Shown here piece by piece: positions 1 through 10,025 of a stretch of DNA of 64,000 nucleotides. Position 1 is the first letter of the stretch. Every line of letters begins with the position of its first letter. The position numbers and the translations under genes were made by a program. The stretch comes from Straminergon stramineum (lineage: Eukaryota > Streptophyta > Bryopsida > Hypnales > Calliergonaceae): assembly GCA_963920665.1 (NCBI GenBank), contig OY987270.1, positions 21,478,019 through 21,542,018 on the forward strand, read 5' to 3'. Below the pieces are notes generated by a model. That model was not told the DNA's origin and did no database searches. It saw nothing but the letters and a program-made list of their open reading frames with translations.

Positions 1-1
1 A

Positions 2-2236
2 TCTGGAACAAGATTTAAGAAAGCACCTGAAAAAGAGAGGGGAGGGCCTTACGATAGACTTCGCTCGGACATCTTTAGCCTAGGTTTGCTGCTGAAGGAA
101 GTTTTGCACGGTCTGGGATCAGAGTTCTCTGCGCTACTTTCAAATTGTATGTCTAAAGAGCCCGGAGAGCGCCCGTCCTGCGACGAAATTTTGGCAGCTT
201 TGCCAAATTTGGCGCCGGTTGCCTACTCCAGGTTCGTCAGTGTGGATCACACTCTCAACCACCTGGATGAGTCGGAGAAGTTCAACATCAGTTACTCCTG
301 GACGGACTTTGAACCTGGCGAAGATTCTAAATTAACGAAAGGAAGGGCATTTTTCTTTGAAGGTCTGTACGATGAAGCATTTGACTACTTTAGCAACGTC
401 GACTGCGAGGAGCTGCCAGTGGCGGATGTATTTCTTGGCATTATGAAATTCCATGGTCTTGGCCCATGTGAAGAGGATCTCACCGCAGCCCGTGATCATT
501 TCGAGAGAGCCTGTGAAAATGAGGATTTTGAAGAGAATGGACGGTCAGGGAAGGCGATAATCTATTACTACCTTGCAATGGTACTGATGTCGATTGACCC
601 ATATGGCATACATGAGAGAGCGCGTGGATTTCTGCATCGCCTTGACCAGCAGGGTAACTCGTTTGGCCCATCTGTATTAGCCAGAATGCACGCCCAAAAT
701 TTGCAATCTATTGGCCCAGATTTTCCTCGTCGCTTAATTGCAAAGAATTTGTTCAAAGCTGTCAAAGGTGGATACTCCACTGCGGAGGCATATTTGACAT
801 TCTTCTATATATATTATAACTCCCCCGGCACAATGCCTTCCATCCCTGCCATGGAGATGGAGTATCTTAAGCGAAGTGTGGAAGGTGGGTCCGCATTGGG
901 AAGGCTGCTACTAGATTTTGTCAACCATACTATTGATGAGGACGAGCTGTTGCAGACCAAGAGTCCTGAAATTTTCATGTTTGTGGGATCTCTGTACAAT
1001 TTGACGGGAAGGCCTCAACTAGCGAGAAGATGGTTATCAGAAGCCTCGACATCAAGTGATGGAGCTGCATTGATGGCTGTTACATTTGAGGAAGAAGGAA
1101 ATTCGGAGGAAGCGTTGGTGTGGCTTCTCAAGGCCAAAGAGTACTCCGAAATTCACTTGAGCGAAGGTCTGGCAATTGCAGGAGTACAATACCATTCAGA
1201 AGATTTTCAGTTTTCACCTCAGCCCTCCTGGCAACTCAGACTTGCAGAAAAGTATCTGAACGAAGGCGGTTTGGGTGAAGCTCGAAGCCTCGTTGCAGCT
1301 GTTACTACGGACATCAAAACCTGGTACGAGTTCACGTCACTGAGATCATTTGCTCTTAAATCTGAATCGGCTCGCTCTCTGGTGAAAGAGGCAAGAGACT
1401 CCTTCAGCGTCACCGTCGTTTTCTTCCTCGCCTATGTGTACCAGCAGTCTGGATTGCGAGATGAAGCGGTTGAGTGGTTGGAGGAATGTGTCAGGAGAGG
1501 TGACACAGAGGCATTAAACACGTTGGGTGCCATTTTCTACGAAGAACAAAACTTCGACAAAGCAAGACAATTCTTTGAAAAAGGCGCTGAAAAGGGTTCT
1601 GTACTTGCTAAGTGTAACCTTGGAATTTTAGAGCGCAATTACACCATGAACTACGACAGAGCTGTGTTTTATCTAGAGCAAGCCGTATCACAAAACTATC
1701 CTCCGGCGATGGGTGCACTGGCCGAACTTTTAGTACAGATTGACAAATTGCAACACTTGGAACGTGCAAAAAAGCTTTACAAGCAATGCTCCGACTTGGG
1801 ACACGACAACCACTTGTGGGGCCTCGTGGGGTTGTTTGACTGTGAAACAGACTCGGAGGCAGAAATGGAGTACTGGATAGATCGTGCCTTAAGAAATGTG
1901 GATTTTGTGGTTATTGCTGAGCTAGGTATTGCTTTCGAAGACATTAGCACACCCGAGCTTGTCAACAAAGCTGCAGATAAGGGAACGGGCCAAGCATTGT
2001 TCCACAAAGGCATGGTATTGTGGCTAAATCTCTTTGGGGGAGATGACGAAGACCCCGAAGAGGCTTACAAATACTTTTCCACTGCCGCTGAGAAGCTGGG
2101 TCATATTGACTCTATCCCCATGTGTTACATTATCTGCGAAGAAAAGGGAGATGTGGATGGCGTTGAGAAATGGAAAAGCTTTATGGAACAAAGAGGACTT
2201 TTTGGTCTTGTGGAACGGCTTTCGAAGATGAGTTGA
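2..2236 (+). CDS. protein kinase (C-lobe) fused to Sel1-like/TPR-like repeats, 5' partial
   Basis: The reading frame is open from base 2, ahead of the first internal ATG at 86, so the gene starts outside the window; 744 residues are visible without an intron. The first residues carry the kinase subdomain VIII 'APE' motif, then RSDIFSLG (subdomain IX) and a CMSKEPGERPS segment (subdomain XI, invariant Arg). After about residue 80 the protein becomes a long series of Sel1/TPR-like helical repeats, with signatures such as LGAIFYEEQNFDKARQFFEK, GSVLAKCNLGI and YDRAVFYLEQAV. Sel1 repeats usually serve as protein-interaction scaffolds, so this is probably a signalling kinase with a C-terminal docking solenoid. 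The catalytic loop and DFG lie upstream, so activity cannot be judged. The stop TGA is at 2234-2236. The substrate is unknown. Confidence 0.85.
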   Translation, partial: SGTRFKKAPEKERGGPYDRLRSDIFSLGLLLKEVLHGLGSEFSALLSNCMSKEPGERPSCDEILAALPNLAPVAYSRFVSVDHTLNHLDESEKFNISYSWTDFEPGEDSKLTKGRAFFFEGLYDEAFDYFSNVDCEELPVADVFLGIMKFHGLGPCEEDLTAARDHFERACENEDFEENGRSGKAIIYYYLAMVLMSIDPYGIHERARGFLHRLDQQGNSFGPSVLARMHAQNLQSIGPDFPRRLIAKNLFKAVKGGYSTAEAYLTFFYIYYNSPGTMPSIPAMEMEYLKRSVEGGSALGRLLLDFVNHTIDEDELLQTKSPEIFMFVGSLYNLTGRPQLARRWLSEASTSSDGAALMAVTFEEEGNSEEALVWLLKAKEYSEIHLSEGLAIAGVQYHSEDFQFSPQPSWQLRLAEKYLNEGGLGEARSLVAAVTTDIKTWYEFTSLRSFALKSESARSLVKEARDSFSVTVVFFLAYVYQQSGLRDEAVEWLEECVRRGDTEALNTLGAIFYEEQNFDKARQFFEKGAEKGSVLAKCNLGILERNYTMNYDRAVFYLEQAVSQNYPPAMGALAELLVQIDKLQHLERAKKLYKQCSDLGHDNHLWGLVGLFDCETDSEAEMEYWIDRALRNVDFVVIAELGIAFEDISTPELVNKAADKGTGQALFHKGMVLWLNLFGGDDEDPEEAYKYFSTAAEKLGHIDSIPMCYIICEEKGDVDGVEKWKSFMEQRGLFGLVERLSKMS

Positions 2237-3880
2237 ATTTAGGAGACCACTTCATTACATGCTGCACAACTGCTGCCGTTGGTGGAGCATTGGAATTCCA
2301 ACCCTTCAACTGATGGAACGAGAAGTTGCATTATCCTGTACTATTCTGTGCAGAAACTTGTTGAGTCAGAATATTGCTGCTGCAATCTACAAGTATCAAT
2401 GTTCAGGGGAATTGTTCGTTTTCAATTAAGACCCTAAGTTGCTTAACGGTGTAAGAATTGCACCAGTGTACAAAATCTTAAAATGTTCAAACAAAGCCAG
2501 GGATCTTTCACTTGTAGAGTCATTTTTGATGGTCTAGTTTGTATTACAGAGGACCCAGAGGAGGAAACCCAGCATACTATAGGGTTTCTTCCTTCAGTCT
2601 TGATGCATTGAAAACCCCACACATGAAGATCTTGATTACATGATGCCCTTCCAAATTGATGTTTTTGTGGTCAGCGGAGTAGTTTGAAATTGGACTAGTT
2701 TTTTGTCTCTGCAGTTGCTTCAGAAAGATCTAGCTCTCTCAACAAGTACCACTCAGTGAAGGATACAGCTACAGCAATCAAACAATTCGGAGACGTTCTC
2801 ATCATCCTTGTTGCAGTAGGTAAAATGAAACATCCCCTTTCCTAAATTTATTATTATTTGTATATGCTTAAATACCTTTGTTAGAAATGGTGTTGATTGC
2901 AGCCTTGACATTATACTTGGTGGGAGAATGACATCTCTCTTTCATTCTTTGCAGGTGCTGTATCCGAGATTAGCTGGAAGGTTCAGGAGAGAAATGTTGC
3001 CTGAGCTGAGGAGGCTAACAAGACAGAAGTTGGAATCCAAATTGCAGAGTAGATATGTTGAGGGGAGATCACCAACCCATAGCATGACCATAGCATTTTC
3101 TGACATGTAGATATTAATTCAAAAGGCAGGATGTACTGCTGGTCAGATCTATCCATCCTTTTCATGATGTAGCTGGATTCCAGTGTCTTGTTGCTGCCAA
3201 GTAGGCTCAATGTTAAGGTGTCCATGTCTCGTGCATGACATTGGCATTAAAGAATCAAGAAGTATTACAAGATCATGTAAACATGATGATTTGAAATAGT
3301 GCACTTACTTCACTGTACAGAAAACGGACCTTTTTAGGGTTGACGAAAGTAATGTATTGTATGCCATATGTCGGCAATCTAATTTAATAGCAGAGACAGT
3401 GGTGCATATATATACTTTTGTTGTGAATTGATCTTCCAGGGAATGGAGCTTGGGGGGACGAGGAAAGAGGAAGGTACAAGGACAAGAGAGGCCGGTGCCA
3501 TTGGTGTGCTGTTCAGCGCTATATTCTTGTGGGCGTTATTCTCACATTCATTCTTTAGGTGAAGTCATCTTCTGTGTACCAATGAATTGTAAACCGAAGT
3601 ACGTACCAAATCAGTGCAGCTTTAAAATCCGCTTTCTTTTCACCCAATGCCGACGAAGTCTTTCATACTGCAACATTGCGGCAATGCGAGGTGCAGTGCC
3701 ATTCTGGCGTCATTCCTGAACCTGGTTCCCAGTCAGAAGATGTTAAAGGTTTTGGCAGTAGGAGCTAAGAAATGATACGAAGAGTGAACGGGTAGAGGTT
3801 GTGCAATGGTTTAGTGTACAAACTAGATGCTGATGTATTGGATCACATCTATACCGGGAGTGGACATCAAATTGTCTGTA
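2237..3880. other. 3' flank of the kinase-Sel1 gene, no further gene recognised
   Basis: This probably holds the 3' untranslated region and possibly spliced 3' exons: acceptor- and donor-like sites occur around 2815-2960. The short reading frames at 2928-3110 and 3450-3719 have no recognisable domain and are not supported as genes. Confidence 0.4.
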
Positions 3881-4715
3881 AGTGGCTACCCGATCCTGGT
3901 GTGGATGAAGCATTGCGATCACGGACTTCGTTCCTGCTTCGACCTTCGATCTTGCCTGTAGAAGTCTTATCCTGGTTCCTGGCATAATCTATTAACTTTG
4001 GCGTTCCTCAACATCGAATGCTACTCATTCAGGTTTATGTGCACACTGGAGTAGCTCGATTTGATGTTAATAGCCGTGACCAATGCAGAGATTGCTCTCT
4101 TGCTTTGGGCTTAGATGTAGTTTAGATCATCCTTTCTTCAGTTCTATTCCGCATGTTTGTGGGTGCATTGACGCTTTGCAAATGTTGCATCAAAGACCTG
4201 GACATCAGGCCCTTCTGAATTTTGGCCAGCAGAGTTGCACATCAGAGGAACGAGAGGTTCTTGGTGATCTCTCCGGAATTGGCCTCCTGATTAATTCTGG
4301 AGAAACTGCAGGCAATTTGGGGAGAGATTTTCACGATGCGAACCTTTTGACTGGAGCGTTGGGACACCCGATGCCCCAAATCTGAAGCCTTGGTATTTTC
4401 CAAACTGTGTTGCTTGCGTTTGGCATTGAGATTCACTGATGGCCAACGATGGTGATCTGGGGCAGAATCAAGTAGATTCTTGAGCTCCAAACATTGGTGG
4501 TCACTACCCTCGTTCCGTTCCGTCTTCTAGAGCTGCCAAATGTGTGTCGAATCTTTGAATCCGTTGAATACTCCACTCTAATCCTCTCTAGGCAGTTCTT
4601 ATTTGAATATGACAATGTGAGACAGGGAATCCAAAATCAGGGAATTCATGACGGATGAGACAAAGCGAAAATCATTTTCTGAAGAAAAGTAAAAGGAGGA
4701 GCGCGGGTGTTAATT

Positions 4716-4761
4716 GTCGCACACCTCGTGGCTATAGAGGAGAGAGATTTTGGATACAAAA
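4716..4761 (+). promoter_or_regulatory. snRNA promoter: USE-like and TATA-like boxes of U2 copy A
   Basis: GTCGCACACCTCG at 4716-4728 resembles the plant Upstream Sequence Element (RTCCCACATCG) and begins exactly 70 bases before the predicted U2 start. TACAAAA at 4755-4761 takes the TATA position at -31. The wide spacing between the two boxes matches the Pol II class of plant snRNA promoters. Unit B has the same spacing. The USE is imperfect. Confidence 0.6.
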
Positions 4762-4785
4762 CGGGCTGACTGAGAGAATCGCCGC

Positions 4786-4978
4786 AAACCTTTTCCAGCC
4801 TTTTGGCTGAGATCAAGTGTAGTATCTGTTCTTATCAGTTTAATATCTGATGCGAGGCTCATCGAGTCTCATGATATACTCTAATATTTCTTGGTTGCGG
4901 GTCCATTTGTCAGTTTGCTGTTCGGCCCCGCGGGCGTCGCCTTGGTTCTGCACTACTTCGTTGGCAGGCGCAACCCTC
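4786..4978 (+). ncRNA. U2: U2 spliceosomal snRNA, copy A
   Basis: The segment from about 4798 to 4850 is nearly identical to the universally conserved 5' half of U2. It includes the branch-site recognition sequence GTAGTA at 4819-4824, at the expected offset from the 5' end, and the stem IIa sequence ATCAGTTTAATATCTGAT. Stem I reads CAGCC-TTTT-GGCTG and pairs fully. Stem IIb (GAGGCTC-ATC-GAGTCTC) and stem-loops III and IV can also form. U2 pairs with the intron branch site in the spliceosome. Oddities: the 5' end is AAACCTTTTCC instead of the plant ATACCTTTCTC, and the Sm-site region (AATATTTC, about 4883-4890) has an interrupted U tract. It may be a working variant or a recent pseudogene. 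The 3' end is approximate. Confidence 0.85.
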
Positions 4979-4995
4979 TTTCCCTCTTCGGAGGG

Positions 4996-5017
4996 ACCCA
5001 ATTTTAATTCTAAACAG
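4996..5017 (+). promoter_or_regulatory. conserved block just 3' of U2, possible snRNA 3'-end signal (copy A)
   Basis: A 22-base block (ACCCAATTTTAATTC then TAAACAG) lies about 20 bases after the U2 body. It recurs at 6075-6096 and 11881-11902 at similar distances, even though the DNA beyond it has diverged. Plant snRNA genes need a 3'-end signal just downstream of the coding region; this is the best candidate by position and conservation. Confidence 0.45.
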
Positions 5018-5239
5018 CATGTCATGAAATGGGGGGTTCAGTTAGGATCCTTGCCGATTTAATATGCTTCTCCAGGTCGTCAGAATAACAGTATTTGTTG
5101 AATTGAGAAAGTGGTTCAGAACAAAGTGGGTACAATATCGTCTCCAATTGCGATCAAATTGAAGAGTGCTTCGGAGGTCCCTAACCGCTTGTAGAATGGA
5201 AACCTGATGTGCTCCGTGTCACATAGTTCCTCGAAGTTG

Positions 5240-5255
5240 TTTAGGGTTTAGGGTT
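5240..5255 (+). repeat. short telomere-type repeat / telo-box
   Basis: Two TTTAGGG units occur in tandem followed by TT. This is the plant telomere repeat and, in the other orientation, the AAACCCTA telo-box of plant promoters. Two copies are too few for a telomere, and no gene is recognised beside it. Confidence 0.5.
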
Positions 5256-5787
5256 GGCGATATCATTGCGATTAGATGTTGCCTTTGAGGTACTGGCATG
5301 AGTTGGAATGAAGAAACTCGCCGGTTTGGTGTCGTCTTTCGATGAAAGGTACTCTGAGAATAGTGATGAATTTTTTATGGGTATGAAGCATTTCTAGAGG
5401 CAGATTGCTTTCGTGGAAGTGACATGTTTCATGGTAACCGAATTCGGGTTTTAACTCCATGTGTAGAGTCAGTTCTTGATTTCTTCTGAGGATTTATATG
5501 TAAAACTGCGTTTCGGTTTTAGGATTGTTGATATCAGAGATTGGGAGTTTGTGGCAGAGGTGCAGGCATGAATTGTAATCAAAAGCTACACGTATCATGG
5601 TAATTGATCTTACTTGTAACCTACGGTGGCGTGCATTCAGGAAAGGCGGGGTTGCTTCATTTAGGAAACCGTTTACTGTGTTTCTTTTTAACCTGGTGAC
5701 ATATCGCTTTGATTTTCAAGTTCGTCACCGCGATTCGAGCCGAGGAGAAGGGCCTGGTAACGAGAGTTCTGAAAGTAACTGATTACT

Positions 5788-6096
5788 TAATCCTGGTACT
5801 GACGCTTCATTGTGCGACATCGTTCTTGCTTCAACCTTCGATCGTGGCTGTAGGGGTCCTATCCTGGTTGAAGGCAGAGGCTATTGACTGTCATGGTTTT
5901 GATGTTTCTCGTATGGTATGCCGAAGGTGAAGTCTGATTGTGGACACAAGAAGGGATGACTGAGGAGGTAGACGTATACCTTTCTCGGCCTCTTGGCCAA
6001 GATTAGGTGTATTTACTGTTCTTGCACTATTTCCGTCAGTTGACAGACACAGCCCTTCTTTCCTCCTCTGAGGAACCCAATTTTAATTCCAAACAG
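5788..6096 (+). repeat. U2 snRNA segmental duplication, unit C (truncated)
   Basis: The left part ('cttgcttcaaccttcgatcg', 'gtcctatcctggtt') matches 3893-3985 of unit A, and the right part holds a shortened U2 and the shared 3' block. Most of the 5' flank found in units A and B (several hundred bases, including the USE) is missing. Confidence 0.65.
5976..6054 (+). pseudogene. U2 snRNA pseudogene with internal deletion, copy C
   Basis: It begins with the canonical plant U2 5' end (ATACCTTTCTCGGCC), and stem I is a perfect GGCC/GGCC helix. The branch-site recognition sequence is changed to GTATTT at 6009. After CTGTTCT the sequence jumps to TGCACTATTTCC, which is stem-loop IV. About 117 bases (stems II and III and the Sm site) are missing relative to copy A, with a GTTCT microhomology at the junction (copy A 4828-4832 and 4945-4949). 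The USE is not recognisable and the TATA-like box is degraded. It cannot form a normal U2 snRNP. Confidence 0.8.
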
Positions 6097-7481
6097 GAAA
6101 ACGTCATTGCGGGACTCGTTCCTGATGACCCAAACGTGTATCTGGATTATTTGTACTATGTTAACTTTTTAGAAGTATCAAGGTTGCTAATTTCTTTTTA
6201 TGGAGAAAGTGATTTTGATCATACTCGGATTTGATTTGTATGCAATTGGTTTCTAATGTTGATTGCTTGTGAATATTGATTTCTCTGAAGGCTGAGGAGC
6301 AAGAAAATCAATTAGCTGGATAGGGTAAGAGGTTCAAAGGGAAAAGGAAGTAGTCAATTCTTGCTTCGTATCCAAGCTTGAACTTGCACAAACAAATTTG
6401 ACAGCGCGAGTTTGATTGTTTTCTGTTTTGAATTGTTTCTGAAGACGGTATGCAAAGTTGGTCTGTAGGTTTCTTTTGGCAGTCGAGTGATGGAAACACG
6501 CAGAACATGAATGCCTATATAGATTTGATGTGCAAGGAGTTGATTGTATAAGCTGGGGTCCAATCCTATCTGTACAAGAGTTGTTCTCCAAAGAAACGAT
6601 TGGGATGGTAAAGTACTCGTTTGCCTGAAGTAATAACCCAAAAGCACATTCCAAGCGTCACACACACAATGTGAAAGTCTGGGTAATTTTATTCCTATTG
6701 GGCTATTTCAAGTAGAGTCTTGAGATGCAAACACTCTCTTCACAGAAAAATTCTTTACAGTCTCTTCATCCAGACCCTCAAACACCAATACTGGCCAATT
6801 TTCCCGCATAGCCTCTGCCGTAGCTAGAGATGGTCCGTCATGATCAAAGCTACACACTTTGAACTTCGGGCTATGCTTTAACAGACTTCAAGAGGAAGCA
6901 CGTTGCTCATTGTTAAGCAAATTTTGAGCTTTGGACTATACTTTTGCAGCCTTTGAGAGGAACCACCTTACTCACTGTGAAGAAGATGATGTTGAATGTA
7001 CCCCCACAAGTTAATTCAATTAGTGCACTCTGGAATAATAACACTACACACCTCTCACAAATTTGGGAATTATGTGAATTTGTGTAGCTTTCAAGTGGAG
7101 TAATATGGAAATTCACACTATTTAAGATAGAATCAATATAATGTGGTCTACACTATATTCAAACCATCTCAAATAGTGTGAAATCTTGTCATTCAACATT
7201 CATCCAATCTCATCCAAAATTTATCAACTTGCATCTAAATTTTATCCAATTCATTAGACCACATTCATTCAACATTCGTCCAAATTAGTGTAAAGAAGTC
7301 TCCGACTATTCAAACCCACATTCATATAAGAAGTGTGTGTTTACTAGTGGTTGAAATCTTCCGCAAATTGCTATCTACAATGCAATTTTTATATAGCTTT
7401 CTCAAAGGTTGCTACCACTTGCACAATGACATGTGTTGTGCGAAAGAAAAGTTGTTATTACTTGTTATCCAAACACAAACT
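6097..7481. other. A/T-rich intergenic DNA, no gene seen
   Basis: Only short overlapping reading frames are present, such as three staggered ones on the minus strand at 6308-6665; none shows a domain. From about 7000 on, the DNA has short reiterated motifs (attcatccaa, aacattc) typical of decayed repeats. Confidence 0.4.
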
Positions 7482-8006
7482 CTAACCCGTAAGCACTCCA
7501 ATGTCCACTTTTGGGATGACAAGACAGATTGAAATTCAAGTTTCACCTCATTATTGCGTGGATGAAAGTCATTCTAATTTGTGGAGATACTTTATGAATT
7601 TGTTGTCCTATCTAGTGGTTGGATTTGGTGTTACTTGAGTTCATATTTTTCTAAAGTTACAAATGTGGCACGTATGTCAAATTGCCAAGTGGTTGACCAA
7701 ACCCTAATTGCATTGAGTTTAGTTCAAAATTTGATTTGTAAAAATGAGGTCATAGATTTGAAGAACACAAACCAGAATCACCATGTGGAGAGAACCTCAT
7801 TTCAAATTCATTCCAACAAATTTTACTCAAAAAATGATACTATTTTGCTTTTAATTGAATTGAAAAGGAATTTTGAAATTTTCCTTTCAAAATTTATAAA
7901 AATAATGTTGTTGATAGCATTGGTGAATATAACTTTGCAAATGGAGTGTACTATCAAAATTTACAACTACTATTTCGAAATCAATTCCAAAATAATTAGG
8001 GGTTAA
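7482..8006 (+). mobile_element. decayed TTAA-family element, short subtype (inverted relative of 34634-35245)
   Basis: The stretch from about 7530 to 7880 matches the reverse complement of 34840-35205 closely; both include 'ggatgaaagtcat', 'ctaatttgtggagatac' and 'ttggatttggtgttact'. The right end is ATTAGGGG followed by TTAA at 8003-8006. The left end, CTAACCCGTAAGCACTCC, is a degraded version of the same terminus. The apparent 141-residue reading frame 7581-8006 is a by-product of this repeat. Confidence 0.6.
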
Positions 8007-8843
8007 ATTCATATTTCTTAGTATTTGTGAAGGCATAATTCATTTTAGAATTCAACAAAAATAAAAGATTAAAATGTTTATATTCATTGTAGAGACTATA
8101 TATGGTTTCTAAGATTAGCTTACACTTGTCTTATTGTGGCTCTTGATGCCTTCTACATGAGATGAGCTCATATATGTGCACAAAATGAATGTGGATTGTA
8201 CTTTGAAGGATGTTGACATTCTACATTGTGCATGAACATCCAAAAGCCACCAATGTTTGTCTTCTTGTAGCCACTTTTGGTACCTTTTCCATGTATATAA
8301 AATGATCTCGAGTAAAATTTTACACTACAAAAATTTAGATTTTTTGCCTAAAGTGTTAATTAAAGTAGTTCTTCAAGAACAATAATTCTCAAGGATGGAA
8401 AAAAAGCATTTTTTCAACCTATTTTTGGGGGGTAGTTGTTTGAACCCAATTTCAATGAATGATGTATATTCTCTCTTTGATATTTTTTAAATTTTTTGCA
8501 TAAGAAAATGATAAAACCATACATGGATCACCTTGTATAGTATTTTGACAATTAGTGCTCCTTTCTCTAGATTTGAATTTAAGCACAAAGCAAAACAAAG
8601 TGAGGTTGTTTACATGTTCATAGACTCTGTCCTTTATGGGTTAAAAACTTGGAAGATGCTTTGTTGGATGTACCTGTCATACTTTGTGCTTCAATTGTTC
8701 ATATGGAGATGAACTAAGTCATCTTTGAACTCCAAGTTGTGCGATTTGTCCCTCAAACTTAATTGGAAGTCTTTAAGTAATGATGTTATCAGTGATTTAC
8801 AACTGGGCTATGGAGTCCTAAGATTTAGAACAATTGATATAGC
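8007..8843. other. A/T-rich intergenic DNA
   Basis: No gene is recognised. A CACTACAAAAA string near 8323 resembles a CACTA terminus but has no partner. Confidence 0.35.
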
Positions 8844-9779
8844 TTAACCCCTAAAGGACCAAGGTGTGTTTTTTGGCAACATAACTTTTTTGGGTAGGTA
8901 CATGTGACCAGAGATTTCCATGTTTTTGGCCCAAAATTTAATAGAAGGTGTGGACGAGGATTATCTTTCATGTGCACTAAATTTCAGGGCATTTGGAAAT
9001 ATGAGTCAAAAGTTATAGCCTAATACGTAGTTTGTTTCTCAGCTCGGGCAGTCTGGGCAGATCTGAAAAAATCACTTTTTTCAAAAATAAAAATTTGAAA
9101 TTGGTTTTCTAGATTTATATATACATTGGAAGCTTTGAATCATTCCATTTTGACCAATGAGTCAAAAGTTATGAGATCTCTTAGTTTGCGGGCAAGTATG
9201 TATACTCTACTCTAAAATAAACTTTGAAGTCCTTTATTTAACTCAATTTTCAATATTTTTTGAAAAAAAAAAAAAAAAAAAAAGGTGTAGATTGTTTATT
9301 ACAACATTACAACCATTGGGATTGGGAATTTTCAATTCCATTAATAAATTGTTAACAATTTAGTATTTTGAATCATTCTCTACATCTTTCTACTTACTAT
9401 TTTTTTCCTATATGTTGCACAATTCCAAATGATCAGAAAATTTCCAAGCATGTAGCTAACTTGCGTTGAAGAATGAATCTGAAGAAGCACCACCATTTTG
9501 GACATTTTTCATACAATTGTGACCTTGTGAAGTGCAGCTGCCCGTTTTTTCACAGGGTTGAAAAAAGGATTTTTAGCACTTCAAATGCTAATATCTTGCA
9601 ATCTACACGGTGGAATTTTCTGAATTTTTTTCCACATATTCTCAATCTAGTTTCATACAAGACCCTTTGTTTACATTTGTCCAAAAATGATATTTAAAAA
9701 AAAATTGATACTTGTATTAGAAATGGCAGTTTTTGAGGTTTTTTTGGTGATAACATAGTCAAGGAACTTTAGGGGTTAA
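8844..9779 (+). mobile_element. TTAA-flanked inverted-terminal element, left arm of a large palindrome
   Basis: The unit is bounded by TTAA (8844-8847 and 9776-9779) and has inverted ends CCCCTAAAGGACC (left) and CTTTAGGGG (right). It has no credible coding capacity, so it is a non-autonomous DNA element of 936 bases. Recurring internal motifs include 'gagtcaaaagttat' and 'tttgaatcatt'. It matches the reverse complement of 10026-10965 along essentially its whole length, and the units at 16142, 33360 and 58239 are relatives. The TTAA boundaries suggest a TTAA-targeting transposase; see findings. Confidence 0.75.
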
Positions 9780-10025
9780 TTACATTGAATATTATGAGTT
9801 ATTTACACATCATGGATTGTGGTATACTATGCGAGAGTGTGCACATGTACAATTTATACAAGGAATGAATATACAAACGAGATGTGCGCTAGTGTCTTGC
9901 ATTCCATCTATACTTGGACATTGAATTGTTTGAAAGTCATTGCACAATCTTGGTATTTCTTTATTTTGTGCAACGACATGCTTCTAGTTCTTGCATTGAT
10001 CAACAATCCAACCTTCAATCAACAA
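9780..10025. other. spacer between the two palindrome arms
   Basis: These 246 bases separate the inverted units and would form the loop of a transcript hairpin. No gene is seen. Confidence 0.5.

Larger units (their letters stand above)
3893..5017 (+). repeat. U2 snRNA segmental duplication, unit A
   Basis: About 1.1 kb comprising a 5' flank, a U2 snRNA copy and its 3' flank. It resembles 10966-11902 (unit B) and, at its two ends, 5788-6096 (unit C). Shared landmarks include 'tcctggttc', 'ttcctcaacatc', 'gaccaatgcagagat', 'cactctaatcctctc', 'gaattcatgacggatgagac', the U2 body and a 3' 'acccaatttta' block. The flanks have diverged, so the duplication is old. Confidence 0.8.

Noticed and set aside
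4850..5062. Plus-strand reading frame whose peptide resembles frames at 11780-12142 and 6007-6234, suggesting a conserved small protein.
   Set aside because: The similarity comes from the duplicated U2 snRNA body and its 3' flank, which explain it at the nucleotide level.
5240..5255. Telomere-type TTTAGGG repeats suggesting an interstitial telomere.
   Set aside because: Only two units are present, which is common in plant promoters and not evidence of a chromosome fusion.
7581..8006. 141-residue plus-strand reading frame.
   Set aside because: It lies within a repeat whose inverted copy at 34634-35245 has no matching open frame, and the composition is that of A/T-rich repeat DNA.
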